Shown piece after piece: positions 24,881 to 34,251 of a stretch of 64,000 nt of DNA. The notes below the pieces were generated by a model that was given only the letters and a program-made list of their open reading frames with translations, did not search any database and was not told the DNA's origin. Made by a program: the position numbers and the translations under genes. This DNA comes from CAWANF01 sp963783355. GTDB taxonomy: Bacteria; Bacteroidota; Rhodothermia; Balneolales; DATFMH01. The DNA lies in NCBI GenBank assembly GCA_963783355.1, contig CAWANF010000014.1, forward strand, positions 62,001 to 126,000. Direction: 5' to 3'. Positions within the stretch are counted from its first letter, which is position 1; the number at the start of each line of letters is the position of its first letter.

Positions 24881-26437
24881 ATGTTCAAAAAGAGTTTACG
24901 GCACCTGTCGATGGGCTTAGGCGTTTTGGTGGTAGCGGCCCTGCCGATGCAGCTGATAGCCCAAAAGCACGAGGCAAAGCAGACGATCTTCCAACCCGAA
25001 GACCACAGCGTGACCAGCGAAGGTATGGTTACCGTGGAGGGCAAAAAAATCGATTATACCGCCACAGCCGGCAACATTTTCCTGACCAACGATAAGGGCG
25101 ATACGACCGCCAAAATGTTCTACGTGGCTTATACGAAGAAAGGAGAAACCTCCCATCGCCCGGTAACGTTTTTCTGGAACGGTGGACCGGGTTCGGCCAG
25201 TGTGTGGATTCACATGGGCGGTTTTGGTCCGAAACGGGTTAAAATCAACGACCACACCCATACCCCTGCCGCGCCTTATACCCTGCTGAACAACGATTAC
25301 AGTCTGCTGGATGCCACTGACGAGGTCTTCGTGGATGCGGTGGGCACGGGCTTCAGCCGGATCATCGGCAAGAAAGAAGGCGGAGCCGGCACGGCCAAGG
25401 ATTTTTACGGAATCGACGGGGATGCGCATTCCTTCGCCCAGTTTATCCGCAAGTATTTATCACAGAATAACCGTTGGAATTCCCCGAAATACATCTTCGG
25501 CGAGAGTTACGGCACCACGCGCGCCGCTCTGTTATCCAAGGATTTGGAACAGGGTCAGAGCATCGATATCAACGGGGTGATCCTGCTCTCTTCGATCATC
25601 GATTTCCATACGGCGAGCTTCAACGCGGGTAACGACCTGCCCTACGAGCTGTTTCTGCCCAGCTACACGGCGGTGGCCTGGTATCATCACCAGCTGCCGA
25701 ACCAGCCCAAGGAGCTTACGCCGCTGCTCAAAGAAGTGGAACATTTCGCCCTGACGCAATATGCCGAGGCGCTGTCAAAGGGCAATACCCTGGATGCGGC
25801 CACCCGCACACAGATCATCAACAAACTGCATGAATACACGGGGCTGCCTACGACGTATCTGGACAAGGCAAACATGCGGGTGACCGGGGCGGAGTTCGAG
25901 AAAGAACTGCTGCACAGCCAGGATGAGACGACCGGACGCCTGGATGCCCGTTTCACCGGCCCGACTATGGACCCGCTCAGCCAGACACGGGAATATGACC
26001 CACATAGTGCCGCGTTCAGCTCTGCCTATATTTCATTGTTTAACCATTATGTGCACAATGTGCTGCACTATGGCATGAATATGCATTATCTGCCATTTGC
26101 AAATAGCATCAGTAGTTGGAACTGGAAACACCGGAACCAGACAGCCGGACAAACATTGCCTGGCCCGCCCAATGTGGCTGTGGATTTAGTGCAGGCTATG
26201 AAGATTAACCCGACACTTAAAGTGCTGGTCAACAGCGGGTATTTCGATTTGGGAACCCCGTTTTTTGCCACGGATTACACCGTCGACCATTTTGCCTTGC
26301 CGAAGAACCTTCAGTCGAATGTAGAGGTAAAACATTATTATTCGGGCCACATGGTTTATCAGCATGAGCCATCTCATAAGAACCTGCACGATAATGTAGC
26401 TGCTTTTATAAAAGCGAGTGAAAACAGCAGTAACTGA
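24881..26437 (+). CDS. S10 serine carboxypeptidase-like protein, copy B
   Basis: A 518-residue secreted S10 peptidase. The protein is identical to copy A through residue 369, including signal peptide, oxyanion region and Ser209. It differs at about 16 positions between 369 and 430 (for example REYDPHSAA against AESDPHSNA, and SSWNWKHRNQ against RNWNWKHRVR), is identical again across Asp456 and His490, and differs in the last few residues. The variable segment lies between nucleophile and Asp in sequence, where S10 enzymes shape the substrate pocket, so the two copies may differ in specificity. Its ribosome-binding site is copied with the gene. Confidence 0.92.
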   Translation: MFKKSLRHLSMGLGVLVVAALPMQLIAQKHEAKQTIFQPEDHSVTSEGMVTVEGKKIDYTATAGNIFLTNDKGDTTAKMFYVAYTKKGETSHRPVTFFWNGGPGSASVWIHMGGFGPKRVKINDHTHTPAAPYTLLNNDYSLLDATDEVFVDAVGTGFSRIIGKKEGGAGTAKDFYGIDGDAHSFAQFIRKYLSQNNRWNSPKYIFGESYGTTRAALLSKDLEQGQSIDINGVILLSSIIDFHTASFNAGNDLPYELFLPSYTAVAWYHHQLPNQPKELTPLLKEVEHFALTQYAEALSKGNTLDAATRTQIINKLHEYTGLPTTYLDKANMRVTGAEFEKELLHSQDETTGRLDARFTGPTMDPLSQTREYDPHSAAFSSAYISLFNHYVHNVLHYGMNMHYLPFANSISSWNWKHRNQTAGQTLPGPPNVAVDLVQAMKINPTLKVLVNSGYFDLGTPFFATDYTVDHFALPKNLQSNVEVKHYYSGHMVYQHEPSHKNLHDNVAAFIKASENSSN

Positions 26438-26470
26438 TTGATAAACAAGCTATAACCATTTTTTATGAAT

Positions 26471-26512
26471 AAGGGAAATCTGGAAATATGTATTCCGGGT
26501 TTCCCTTTTTCT
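26471..26512 (+). terminator. Terminator after S10 copy B
   Basis: AAGGGAAA and GGAAAT pair with ATTCC and TTTCCCTT across a small loop, followed by a T run (CCCTTTTTCTTTTTTT). The remaining spacer to 26746 shows nothing else of note apart from the AAAGAGGAG ribosome-binding site of the next gene. Confidence 0.85.
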
Positions 26513-26746
26513 TTTTTTTACAACCCAGTCTTAAATGGTTGAAGAGGATGGCTTCGTTGCGCAAGTTGGATTATTCTGATACATTTTTAAGACTAATTAA
26601 GGGGTTCTGACCAGGATCATGGATAAATATCATAGCGGCTGCATTTCGTCGATATGAAAAGTTATATGTGAGGCATTTAGAAAATATCCTTATCACTTAA
26701 TTGGTAAATATGAATAAAAAAGCGAATTAAAAGAGGAGTGTAACAA

Positions 26747-28300
26747 ATGAAAACAGGTAGCTACGTACGATCCTTAGCTATCCTGTGTCTGGGAATTATG
26801 ATGGCGATACCGCTTCGTTCCAAAGCTCAGGATACCAAAAAAGCTAAACCAATATTAAAACCAAAAGATGTAACGACTACGGGGACCGTTACGGTTGATG
26901 GCAGAAAAATAAATTACAAAGCCACGGCCGGAAGTATTTATTTGACCAACGATAAAGGGGACACCACGGCACGCATGTTTTATGTGTCATATACTAAGAG
27001 TGATGTTGGTAACGAATCGGACCGTCCGGTGATGTTTCTGTATAATGGCGGGCCGGGTTCGTCGACACTTTGGCTGCATATGGGATCGTTTGGCCCGAAA
27101 CGAATTGTAACGGCCGATTCAAGCCATACCGCCCCGGCTCCGTATCAGTTCATCAACAACGAATATAGTCTGCTGGATGTAAGCGATCTGGTATTTATTG
27201 ATGCTCCCGGAACCGGGTTTAGCCGGATTGTTGGTTCCGGAACAAAAAAAGATTTTTATGGGGTAGACGCGGATGGCCATGCATTTGCCCAGTTTATCAC
27301 ACGATTTTTATCGAAATACGGACGCTGGAACTCGCCTAAATACCTGTTTGGGGAAAGTTACGGAACTACTCGTTCAGCCGTGCTTTCAAGATATCTTGAA
27401 ACGGATGATGATGTGGATTTAAATGGCGTAATTTTGCTGTCACAGATTCTGAGCTACGATATCAGTAACGATGATGATCCCTATCATAATCCCGGGATGG
27501 ATTTGACGTATGAACTGGCGCTCCCGACCTATGCCGCAACAGCATGGTATCATCATAAATTACCCGATCAGCCTTCAAGTCTGCATCCGTTTTTAGAGAA
27601 CGTGGAACATTTTGCAATGAACGAATACACGCAGGCGTTACAGGCCGGATACACCCTTTCTGATGTTAAAAAGAAAGAAATAGCTGAAAAGATGCATGAA
27701 TATACCGGTTTGCCGGTTAGCTATATATTGAAAGCAAACCTCAGGATTTCCGGTGGAGAATTTGAACATGAATTGTTGAGTGGCCAGGATATGTCGACCG
27801 GACGTCTGGATACTCGTTTCTCAGGTTATTCTATGGATCCTTTAAGCAAAGAAGCCTATTACGATCCCCAGGCTTCTGCAATAAGTTCAGCCTATGTTTC
27901 CATGTTCAATGATTACATTCGTAAGGATTTGAAATATGGCAAAAACATGAGGTATAAACCCGAGATCCCATTATGGCAAACATGGAATTACTTGCATCAG
28001 CCACCAGATGCCGGGATGAAATTGCCGCAGGCGACCAATGTAATGCCCGACCTGGCTGTTGCTATGAAATATAACCCGAAATTAAAGGTGATGCTGAATT
28101 CGGGATATTTCGATTTGGCGACGCCTTTTTATGCGGCTGTTTATGCTATGCATCATTTACAAATACCGGCAAAACTGGCAAAAAATATTGAATACAAATT
28201 CTATGATTCCGGGCATATGGTTTATGTAAATGTTCCTTCATTGAAAAAAATTCATGCTAACGTAGCTGCTTTTATCCGAAATTCGGAAAATACAAAATAG
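26747..28300 (+). CDS. S10 serine carboxypeptidase-like protein, third paralogue
   Basis: A 517-residue secreted S10 peptidase related to copies A and B over its whole length (roughly 55-60% identical by eye). Signal peptide: hydrophobic core ILCLGIMMAIPL, cleavage near RSKAQD. The motifs YNGGPGSSTLW, FGESYGTTRS, NSGYFDLATP and DSGHMVYVN supply the oxyanion site and Ser/Asp/His triad. Unlike A and B its base composition matches the surrounding genome, suggesting it is the older resident copy. It has its own AAAGAGGAG ribosome-binding site and terminator. Confidence 0.92.
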   Translation: MKTGSYVRSLAILCLGIMMAIPLRSKAQDTKKAKPILKPKDVTTTGTVTVDGRKINYKATAGSIYLTNDKGDTTARMFYVSYTKSDVGNESDRPVMFLYNGGPGSSTLWLHMGSFGPKRIVTADSSHTAPAPYQFINNEYSLLDVSDLVFIDAPGTGFSRIVGSGTKKDFYGVDADGHAFAQFITRFLSKYGRWNSPKYLFGESYGTTRSAVLSRYLETDDDVDLNGVILLSQILSYDISNDDDPYHNPGMDLTYELALPTYAATAWYHHKLPDQPSSLHPFLENVEHFAMNEYTQALQAGYTLSDVKKKEIAEKMHEYTGLPVSYILKANLRISGGEFEHELLSGQDMSTGRLDTRFSGYSMDPLSKEAYYDPQASAISSAYVSMFNDYIRKDLKYGKNMRYKPEIPLWQTWNYLHQPPDAGMKLPQATNVMPDLAVAMKYNPKLKVMLNSGYFDLATPFYAAVYAMHHLQIPAKLAKNIEYKFYDSGHMVYVNVPSLKKIHANVAAFIRNSENTK

Positions 28301-28320
28301 TTATAACGAAATAGATGTGA

Positions 28321-28348
28321 AAAGGACGTACATGGTGCGTCCTTTTTT
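28321..28348 (+). terminator. Terminator after third S10 gene
   Basis: AAAGGACG pairs with CGTCCTTT around a 9-base loop, and the 3' arm runs into six T. It sits 20 bases after the stop codon. Confidence 0.85.
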
Positions 28349-28684
28349 AATGGTTCCTATACAATTATTTTTAAAGATGAATTCAGGAAGAGAATAGCAT
28401 TTCAGGATTATTGATAACGTAATATTGATTATGCTTTGAGCACGTATTATATCAGCAGTTTTATAATCAATGATAATTTGGATAACATTTTGAACCGGGC
28501 CACATGAGGGTAGATAAGTGCTCGATATTAAGGCGGAACCTTAAAGAGTGAAGTGCTTTTTGAAAAAAAATAAAAAAAATTAATTAAAACACATTATTTG
28601 ATAAGCTTCTTTTGGAAGCCCTTTTCTTAGAGACTTAGCAATGTTTTAGGACTATAATATTAATTAAATAAGCTGTTCCGGTGA
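28349..28684. other. Intergenic spacer upstream of amt
   Basis: AT-rich and without a gene. The only structure seen is a small hairpin, GCTTC-TTTTG-GAAGC near 28602-28616 followed by CCTTTTCTT, which might terminate a short transcript. The inverted repeat listed next lies at its end. Confidence 0.4.
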
Positions 28685-28708
28685 TTTGTCTAATAATATT
28701 TAGACAAA
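28685..28708. promoter_or_regulatory. Inverted repeat upstream of amt
   Basis: TTTGTCTAA-N6-TTAGACAAA is a perfect 9-base inverted repeat centred about 88 bases before the amt start. Its size and symmetry suit a dimeric regulator. No regulator is assigned. Confidence 0.5.
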
Positions 28709-28784
28709 AATTAATTTCATTTAAATATTATAAAGTATAGATTAGGCACAAATCGGCTTATTAATTAAAATACCATGACATATT

Positions 28785-30107
28785 ATGACAACGACTAAAC
28801 GTATCGCTGTTGTACCCTTTATATTGTTAATTCTCATTGTAGTTTTTAGTATTGCTTTTCCGGGATTCTCTAATGTCAGCCTTCATCCTGACAATGTTAA
28901 TTCCGGGGATACCGCCTGGATGCTGGTTGCCACAGCCCTTGTTTTAATCATGACCCCGGGCCTCGCTTTCTTTTACGGTGGGATGGTCAACAAGAAAAAC
29001 GTACTCTCTACTATGCTGCAAAGCTTTGTCAGTATGGCAATTACGACTATTCTTTGGGTTGTAGTGGGTTTCAGTTTGGCTTTTGGAAAAGATATTGGCG
29101 GAGTTATTGGGAATCCATTCACCTACTTCATGTTTCGGGGGGTGGTTAACGGACCGCACTGGGCATTAGCTCCAACAATTCCTTTTTTATTGTTTGCTAT
29201 GTTCCAGTTGAAATTTGCCATTATCACGCCGGCTCTTATTACAGGAGCGTTTGCCGAACGGATAAAATTTACAAGTTTCATGTTATTCATCGTTCTGTTT
29301 TCAATCTTTATCTATTGTCCTTTGGCACATGCTACATGGAGTCCGAATGGTATTCTTGCAAAGTTTGGTGTTTTGGATTTCGCAGGCGGAACGGTTGTTC
29401 ATATGAGTGCCGGATGGGCAGCCTTGGTTTCTGCTATGTATCTTAAAAGGAGAAATGAACCTAACCATAAACCTGCGCGAATCAGCTATGTAATTTTAGG
29501 TACCGGTTTACTCTGGTTTGGCTGGTTCGGATTTAATGCCGGATCCGCATTTCGTGCTGATGGCCTGGCTGCTATTTCTCTGGCAACAACAACCTGTGCT
29601 TCAGCTGCGGCGGCGTTCACATGGATTATATTTGATACACTTCGTGGACGTAAACCATCGGCAATGGGTGCATGTATTGGTGCCGTTGTCGGTTTGGTTG
29701 CAATTACCCCGGCGGCCGGATTTGTATCTATTCCGGATTCACTGGCAATAGGTATTATTAGCAGTGTTGTAAGTAACCTTATGGTTGAGCTTCGTACGAG
29801 AACTTCGATTGATGACACGCTCGATGTATTTCCCTGTCACGGTGTTGGAGGCATGGTTGGTATGTTACTGACAGGGGTTTTTGCAAACCAGGCTATCAAC
29901 GCAGCCAATACAACAGGAAACGGATTAATCTTCGGACAGTTCCATCTGTTTTTTGTTCAATTGGTTTCGATGATTGGCGTTTCCATTTATGTGATCGCTG
30001 TCACATGGATCCTGCTTAAAATCACCGATAAGATAACCCCATTACGTGTTTCATATGAAGAGGAACTTATTGGTCTGGATTTGAGTCAACATAACGAATC
30101 GATGTAA
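28785..30107 (+). CDS. amt: Ammonium transporter Amt
   Basis: A 440-residue Amt/Rh-family channel for ammonium uptake across the inner membrane, with about eleven to twelve TM segments. Recognisable family blocks are TPGLAFFYGGMVNKKN near residues 57-72, the signature DFAGGTVVHMSAGWAALV that includes the first pore His, GWFGFNAGS, and the second conserved His in FPCHGVGGMVGM. Usual length for the family. No glnK/PII gene follows, although amt is often paired with one, so any PII partner must be encoded elsewhere. It is flanked by its own terminator and an upstream dyad. Confidence 0.95.
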   Translation: MTTTKRIAVVPFILLILIVVFSIAFPGFSNVSLHPDNVNSGDTAWMLVATALVLIMTPGLAFFYGGMVNKKNVLSTMLQSFVSMAITTILWVVVGFSLAFGKDIGGVIGNPFTYFMFRGVVNGPHWALAPTIPFLLFAMFQLKFAIITPALITGAFAERIKFTSFMLFIVLFSIFIYCPLAHATWSPNGILAKFGVLDFAGGTVVHMSAGWAALVSAMYLKRRNEPNHKPARISYVILGTGLLWFGWFGFNAGSAFRADGLAAISLATTTCASAAAAFTWIIFDTLRGRKPSAMGACIGAVVGLVAITPAAGFVSIPDSLAIGIISSVVSNLMVELRTRTSIDDTLDVFPCHGVGGMVGMLLTGVFANQAINAANTTGNGLIFGQFHLFFVQLVSMIGVSIYVIAVTWILLKITDKITPLRVSYEEELIGLDLSQHNESM

Positions 30108-30136
30108 AAACGGATTTCAACGAAAGGAGAAGGAAA

Positions 30137-30174
30137 AACGGAGTGAAGGTATTTGCCACACTCCGTTTTTTTTT
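30137..30174 (+). terminator. Terminator after amt
   Basis: AACGGAGTG pairs with CACTCCGTT, 13-base loop, followed by eight or nine T. It is 30 bases after the amt stop. Confidence 0.92.
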
Positions 30175-30993
30175 ATAAAAATCGTGGCGAGGCTACGGCT
30201 CATCAAGTGCACCTTATCCCGGTTCATCATGATAAAAGATTCTGAAGGGGGGATCATTTTATCACAGACTTCTCGCGATGGACAGGGAAGGAAAGAGTCC
30301 CTTTCATCGCGAACGGTCTCCGGGACCAATGACACACAAAGGTTCTGACTCTTTCCGGCTCAACAGGTTCTTATTTCTATGACCTGTCAATCTAATTATT
30401 TCGTTTCTTAGCTGCTTTAAACATAGGATGACACTAAGACTGTCATGGTTCGACTCCACTTTCCATGACGATTCAACATTTCCGTTTTCTTCTTTTTTCT
30501 ATATGTCATCCTGTGCGTATTTAGTTTTTATTACTGATCGGAGAATCGTTACACCCCGGAGTGACGTAAAGAGAAGAAACAAGAATACACTTAAACCTGC
30601 ATTCTATTATTGATCCGGACATCGTTCCCTCCGCATCCCGCATCCGTCGCATCCAAAATCAAAGATAAACAACAATTTGCAGTAAAGGTTGTCAGGTTCG
30701 ACATCAACGGATTTTCTTCCCCGGTAAATACTTGTCAAAAGTTGTTATCGGATCATATAAAATTGTTAAAAAAGTGGACTGCGTATTTAAATCACGGTTA
30801 ATTACAACGATATGGTTATTTAATTCAGTAACTAGATCGGAATTGAGGTTTTTTTATATTTTGGACGCCATACTGGAAAGAATTAATCAATAAAAAATTT
30901 TAAAAATGAGAGCCTGAGTTCATAAGGTAATACCGAAAGCAGAGTGTCGATTTTGGCTCAGATTTAAACCAGAAGAAATTAATAATATAAACT
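30175..30993. other. Gene-free 0.8 kb interval with short inverted repeats
   Basis: No credible gene. It holds several hairpins: TCGCGATG near 30273 with CATCGCGA near 30305, enclosing GGAAAGAGTCC; and GTCATGG near 30443 with CCATGAC near 30464. There is also a heptamer-like run (CCGCATC twice at 30631-30644, then a degenerate unit). Short open frames here have no family resemblance and overlap on both strands. Could be decayed sequence or hold an unrecognised RNA. Confidence 0.4.
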
Positions 30994-33900
30994 ATGATGA
31001 AATCAAAAGAAGTGATGCTGCGATGTTGGCATTGGAAGGAAAGTCCCAATAATATCATTATGAACGGTTCTATGATGATCATATTCATTTTGATGCTCAT
31101 GCTCTTTAATCCTGTTAGTTCTAAGGCTCAAACGGTCCCTCAACAGAGGTATGAATCCATGCGCTGGCGGGTTGTGGGGCCTTTCCGGGCAGGATGGGCA
31201 ACGGTGGCCAAAGGTGTTCCTGATGCTCCGAATACGTTTTATTTCGGCGGAGCCGGCGGAGGTATCTGGAAAACAACCGATGCCGGACGTACCTGGCAGG
31301 GTTTGATGCAGCATCAGGAGGCTTCAGCTGTGGGCGCTCTGGCTATTTCGGCTTCCGATCCGAACATTATTTATGTTGGCACCGGACAAGTTACGATTCG
31401 ATATGATAATATGGCCGGTGACGGGGTTTATCGTTCTGCCGATGGTGGCAAAACATGGAAAAATGTCGGTTTAAAAGATACCCGGCATATCGGGAGCATC
31501 ATGGTTGATCCTCATAATCCCAATCATGTTATTGTTGCCGCTCTTGGCCATGTATTCAATGATAATGCTGAACGCGGGGTTTTTGAAACAACCGATGGTG
31601 GCCAGCATTGGAAAAAAGTTTTATATGTGAATGATAAAACGGGCGCTGTGGATCTGGCATGGGATCCGGAAAATCCTCAAATTGTGTATGTAGCAATGTG
31701 GCAGATGCGGTTACATCCCTGGCTCGATTATTTCCAGGCACAAGCCGGCCCGGGTTCAGGCATCTATAAAAGTACCGATGGCGGTTCACACTGGAGCAAA
31801 ATTGCAGGTAAAGGATTGCCAACAGGTTCTGTCGGACGTATAGGAATTGCTGTTCCCCGTGGAAGTAACGGTAGGATTGTTTACGCATCGGTGGCGCAGG
31901 GTGGTTACAGTGCTACCGGTCATGCAGGTCACAGCAGCGGCTTCTTCCGTTCAGAAGATGGTGGAAAAACCTTCGAGCTTATGAACACGGATCCCGAATT
32001 AACGAATAATTATTTCTGCCGGATCACGGTTGCTCCCAACAACCCGGATGAAGTGTATGTTATGGGTCGATCTATTCATTATTCCACAGACGGTGGACGT
32101 CATTTTATGATTTTTAAAGGTTCACCCGGTGGCGATGATTATCACTTCATGTGGATCAATCCCAAATATCCTGATCATATGATTTCGGGCGCCGATCAGG
32201 GAGCCGCTGTTACGGTTGATGACGGACTAAGCTGGTCGAGTTGGTATAATCAGCCAACCGGGCAATTCTATCACCTGGCGGTCGACAATCGTTTTCCGTT
32301 TCATATCTATAGCGGACAACAGGATAACGGAACGGTCGATATTGCAAGCCAGGGTCCATATGGTGTTATTGAAGAACGCGACTGGCATCCCGTTGGTGGT
32401 GATGAACGCGATTATATGGTTCCGAAACCGGGCAATTCGAACATCGTTTTTGGTAGTGGCCTGGGTGGTCACGTTTCCCGTTTCGACGATATAACTCGAC
32501 AGGTTGCAAATGTATCTCCATGGCCGATATCCAGTTATGGAGCTCAGCCGACCAGTGTGAAATATCACTATACCTGGATCACACCGTTAGTATTTTCGCA
32601 TGTCGGCGATCATGCTATGTACATGGGTTCCCAGGTCTTATTTAAATCGACGAATGATGGTGACAACTGGTCCATCGTCAGCCCGGATATGTCCGGGAAG
32701 ACTAAAATTTCCGGGGATGTCAATAATCCTACATTTGAGCAGGCTAAAAATGATGGATTTGGCGTGATTTACACTATTTCTCCTTCACCAATCAACAAAA
32801 ATGTTCTTTGGGTGGGAACCGATGACGGTAGTATTAAAATGACGAAAGATGCGGGGCAGAACTGGAACAACGTGACTCCAAAATCAATCCCGCTTTGGGC
32901 ACGTATTGATGCGATATCTCCCTCCCATTTTAATACGGAAACAGCTTATGCAGCAGTAGATATGCATCGTACGGGTGATTTTTCTCCCATGATTATAATG
33001 ACTACCAATGGTGGAAAAACATGGAAAAACATTTCGAACGGAATTCCGTCAGATGAATATGTTGGCGTTGTTCGTTCCGATCCGAAGCAGCCTGGTCTGT
33101 TGTATGCCGGTACCAATCGCTCGGTGTATGTTTCCTTCGATAATGGTGCAAAATGGCAGCCGTTGTCGATGAATTTACCTACGACCTGGATTCGCGATCT
33201 GCTGGTTCACGATAATGACCTGGTAATTGCAACACAGGGCCGGGGAATATGGATCATGGACGATGTGGAACCATTGCGGGAAATCGCGGCCGGAATGGTA
33301 AAAAATTCTGTTCATCTGTTTAAACCGGCTGTGGCCGTTCGTATGCGTGGTGATGAAAACCGGGACACGCCACCACCTCCATCTACACCGCTGGGACAAA
33401 ATCCGCCGGCAGGTGTCATTGTCGATTACTGGCTTAAAGATGCAACAAATAGCCCCATAACATTGACTGTAAAAGATGCATCCGGGAAAGTGGTGAGACA
33501 GTATAAAAGTGATGAAATGGGTGAAAAACTGCCATCGAGCAGATATTTCCAGGTAGGCTGGCTGGGTCACCCCCATGACCTTTCGACGAAAGCGGGTATG
33601 CATCGTTTCGTCTGGGATATGCGTTATGCCCGTCCGAGTGCTTTGAGATATGAATTTTCCATTGCCGGAATCTGGGATGATCATACGCCGCTGGATCCAC
33701 GTGGCCCCCTGGTTGTGCCGGGGCATTATTCGGTGACTCTCTCTGTTGATGGCCATTCTTACACACAGCCTGTTACCGTCAAACTGGATCCTCGTGTACA
33801 TGTCAGCAACAAGGCATTAGAGGATCAGTTAAGTCTCGCTTTGGAAGTCGATCAAAAATTGAATAAATCGGTAGAAGCTTATAAGGCTATAGAAAATATC

Positions 33901-34137
33901 CTGAAAGAAAAGAAAAATTCGTTATCAAAAGCTCAAGCTCAGGAACTGAATGAGTTAGCTCATTCGGGGAAATCCAATTTTTCATCGGTCGCTTCCACGT
34001 TTGCTGATTTGGCTACAAAAATACAAAGTGCGGATGCGGCTCCAAACCAGGGCCAAAAAGCGGTCTATTACGATTACAGTATTCAGTATAGAAGGTTGAT
34101 GTTTCGCTGGCAAAAATTGAAGAAGTCCGGTTTATAA
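30994..34137 (+). CDS. Large secreted Asp-box (BNR/VPS10-like) propeller protein
   Basis: A 1047-residue exported protein. A hydrophobic segment (MMIIFILMLMLF) ending in SSKAQ is a signal peptide; a start at Met23 (31060) would place it at a normal distance from the N-terminus, so the upstream start is uncertain. From about 50 to 740 there are at least ten Asp-box repeats of the S/T-x-D-x-G-x-x-W type (SADGGKTWKN, TTDGGQHWKK, STDGGSHWSK, TKDAGQNWNN), forming one or two sortilin-like propellers. The C-terminal 270 residues hold a beta-sandwich-like segment (RFVWDMRYARPSAL) and a helical tail. Enzyme activity unproven. Paralogue follows immediately. Confidence 0.85.
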   Translation: MMKSKEVMLRCWHWKESPNNIIMNGSMMIIFILMLMLFNPVSSKAQTVPQQRYESMRWRVVGPFRAGWATVAKGVPDAPNTFYFGGAGGGIWKTTDAGRTWQGLMQHQEASAVGALAISASDPNIIYVGTGQVTIRYDNMAGDGVYRSADGGKTWKNVGLKDTRHIGSIMVDPHNPNHVIVAALGHVFNDNAERGVFETTDGGQHWKKVLYVNDKTGAVDLAWDPENPQIVYVAMWQMRLHPWLDYFQAQAGPGSGIYKSTDGGSHWSKIAGKGLPTGSVGRIGIAVPRGSNGRIVYASVAQGGYSATGHAGHSSGFFRSEDGGKTFELMNTDPELTNNYFCRITVAPNNPDEVYVMGRSIHYSTDGGRHFMIFKGSPGGDDYHFMWINPKYPDHMISGADQGAAVTVDDGLSWSSWYNQPTGQFYHLAVDNRFPFHIYSGQQDNGTVDIASQGPYGVIEERDWHPVGGDERDYMVPKPGNSNIVFGSGLGGHVSRFDDITRQVANVSPWPISSYGAQPTSVKYHYTWITPLVFSHVGDHAMYMGSQVLFKSTNDGDNWSIVSPDMSGKTKISGDVNNPTFEQAKNDGFGVIYTISPSPINKNVLWVGTDDGSIKMTKDAGQNWNNVTPKSIPLWARIDAISPSHFNTETAYAAVDMHRTGDFSPMIIMTTNGGKTWKNISNGIPSDEYVGVVRSDPKQPGLLYAGTNRSVYVSFDNGAKWQPLSMNLPTTWIRDLLVHDNDLVIATQGRGIWIMDDVEPLREIAAGMVKNSVHLFKPAVAVRMRGDENRDTPPPPSTPLGQNPPAGVIVDYWLKDATNSPITLTVKDASGKVVRQYKSDEMGEKLPSSRYFQVGWLGHPHDLSTKAGMHRFVWDMRYARPSALRYEFSIAGIWDDHTPLDPRGPLVVPGHYSVTLSVDGHSYTQPVTVKLDPRVHVSNKALEDQLSLALEVDQKLNKSVEAYKAIENILKEKKNSLSKAQAQELNELAHSGKSNFSSVASTFADLATKIQSADAAPNQGQKAVYYDYSIQYRRLMFRWQKLKKSGL

Positions 34138-34169
34138 AATTTAGTTTCGATCAGGTTTATCATAATATG

Positions 34170-34206
34170 GAAACCACCGGATAGTGAATCTGTTCGGTGG
34201 TTTTCA
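34170..34206 (+). terminator. Terminator between the two propeller genes
   Basis: GAAACCACCG pairs with CGGTGGTTTTC around a 15-base loop and ends in TTTTC. It separates the paralogues into two transcription units, or at least attenuates read-through. Confidence 0.8.
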
Positions 34207-34251
34207 ATTTCAGATAATGTTTATTATCCAGTTTAAAGGGGATCTGTTGCT

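Larger units (their letters stand above)
23157..26437 (+). repeat. Tandem duplication of an S10 peptidase gene
   Basis: Two units, 1702 bases apart, begin at a shared leader (TATAAA, GAGGAGTTCAAAT) and run to the stop codons. From 23179 to 24284 I find only about four base differences from 24881-25986, all silent. From 24285 to 24504 about 49 of 220 bases differ. Identity then returns for about 165 bases until the last 25 codons. The unit boundaries are not flanked by any transposase or terminal repeat. Confidence 0.95.

Noticed and set aside
30440..30475. GGTTCGACTCC resembling a tRNA T-loop
   Set aside because: The flanks GTCATGG and CCATGAC form a simple hairpin around it and there is no acceptor stem or anticodon arm nearby.
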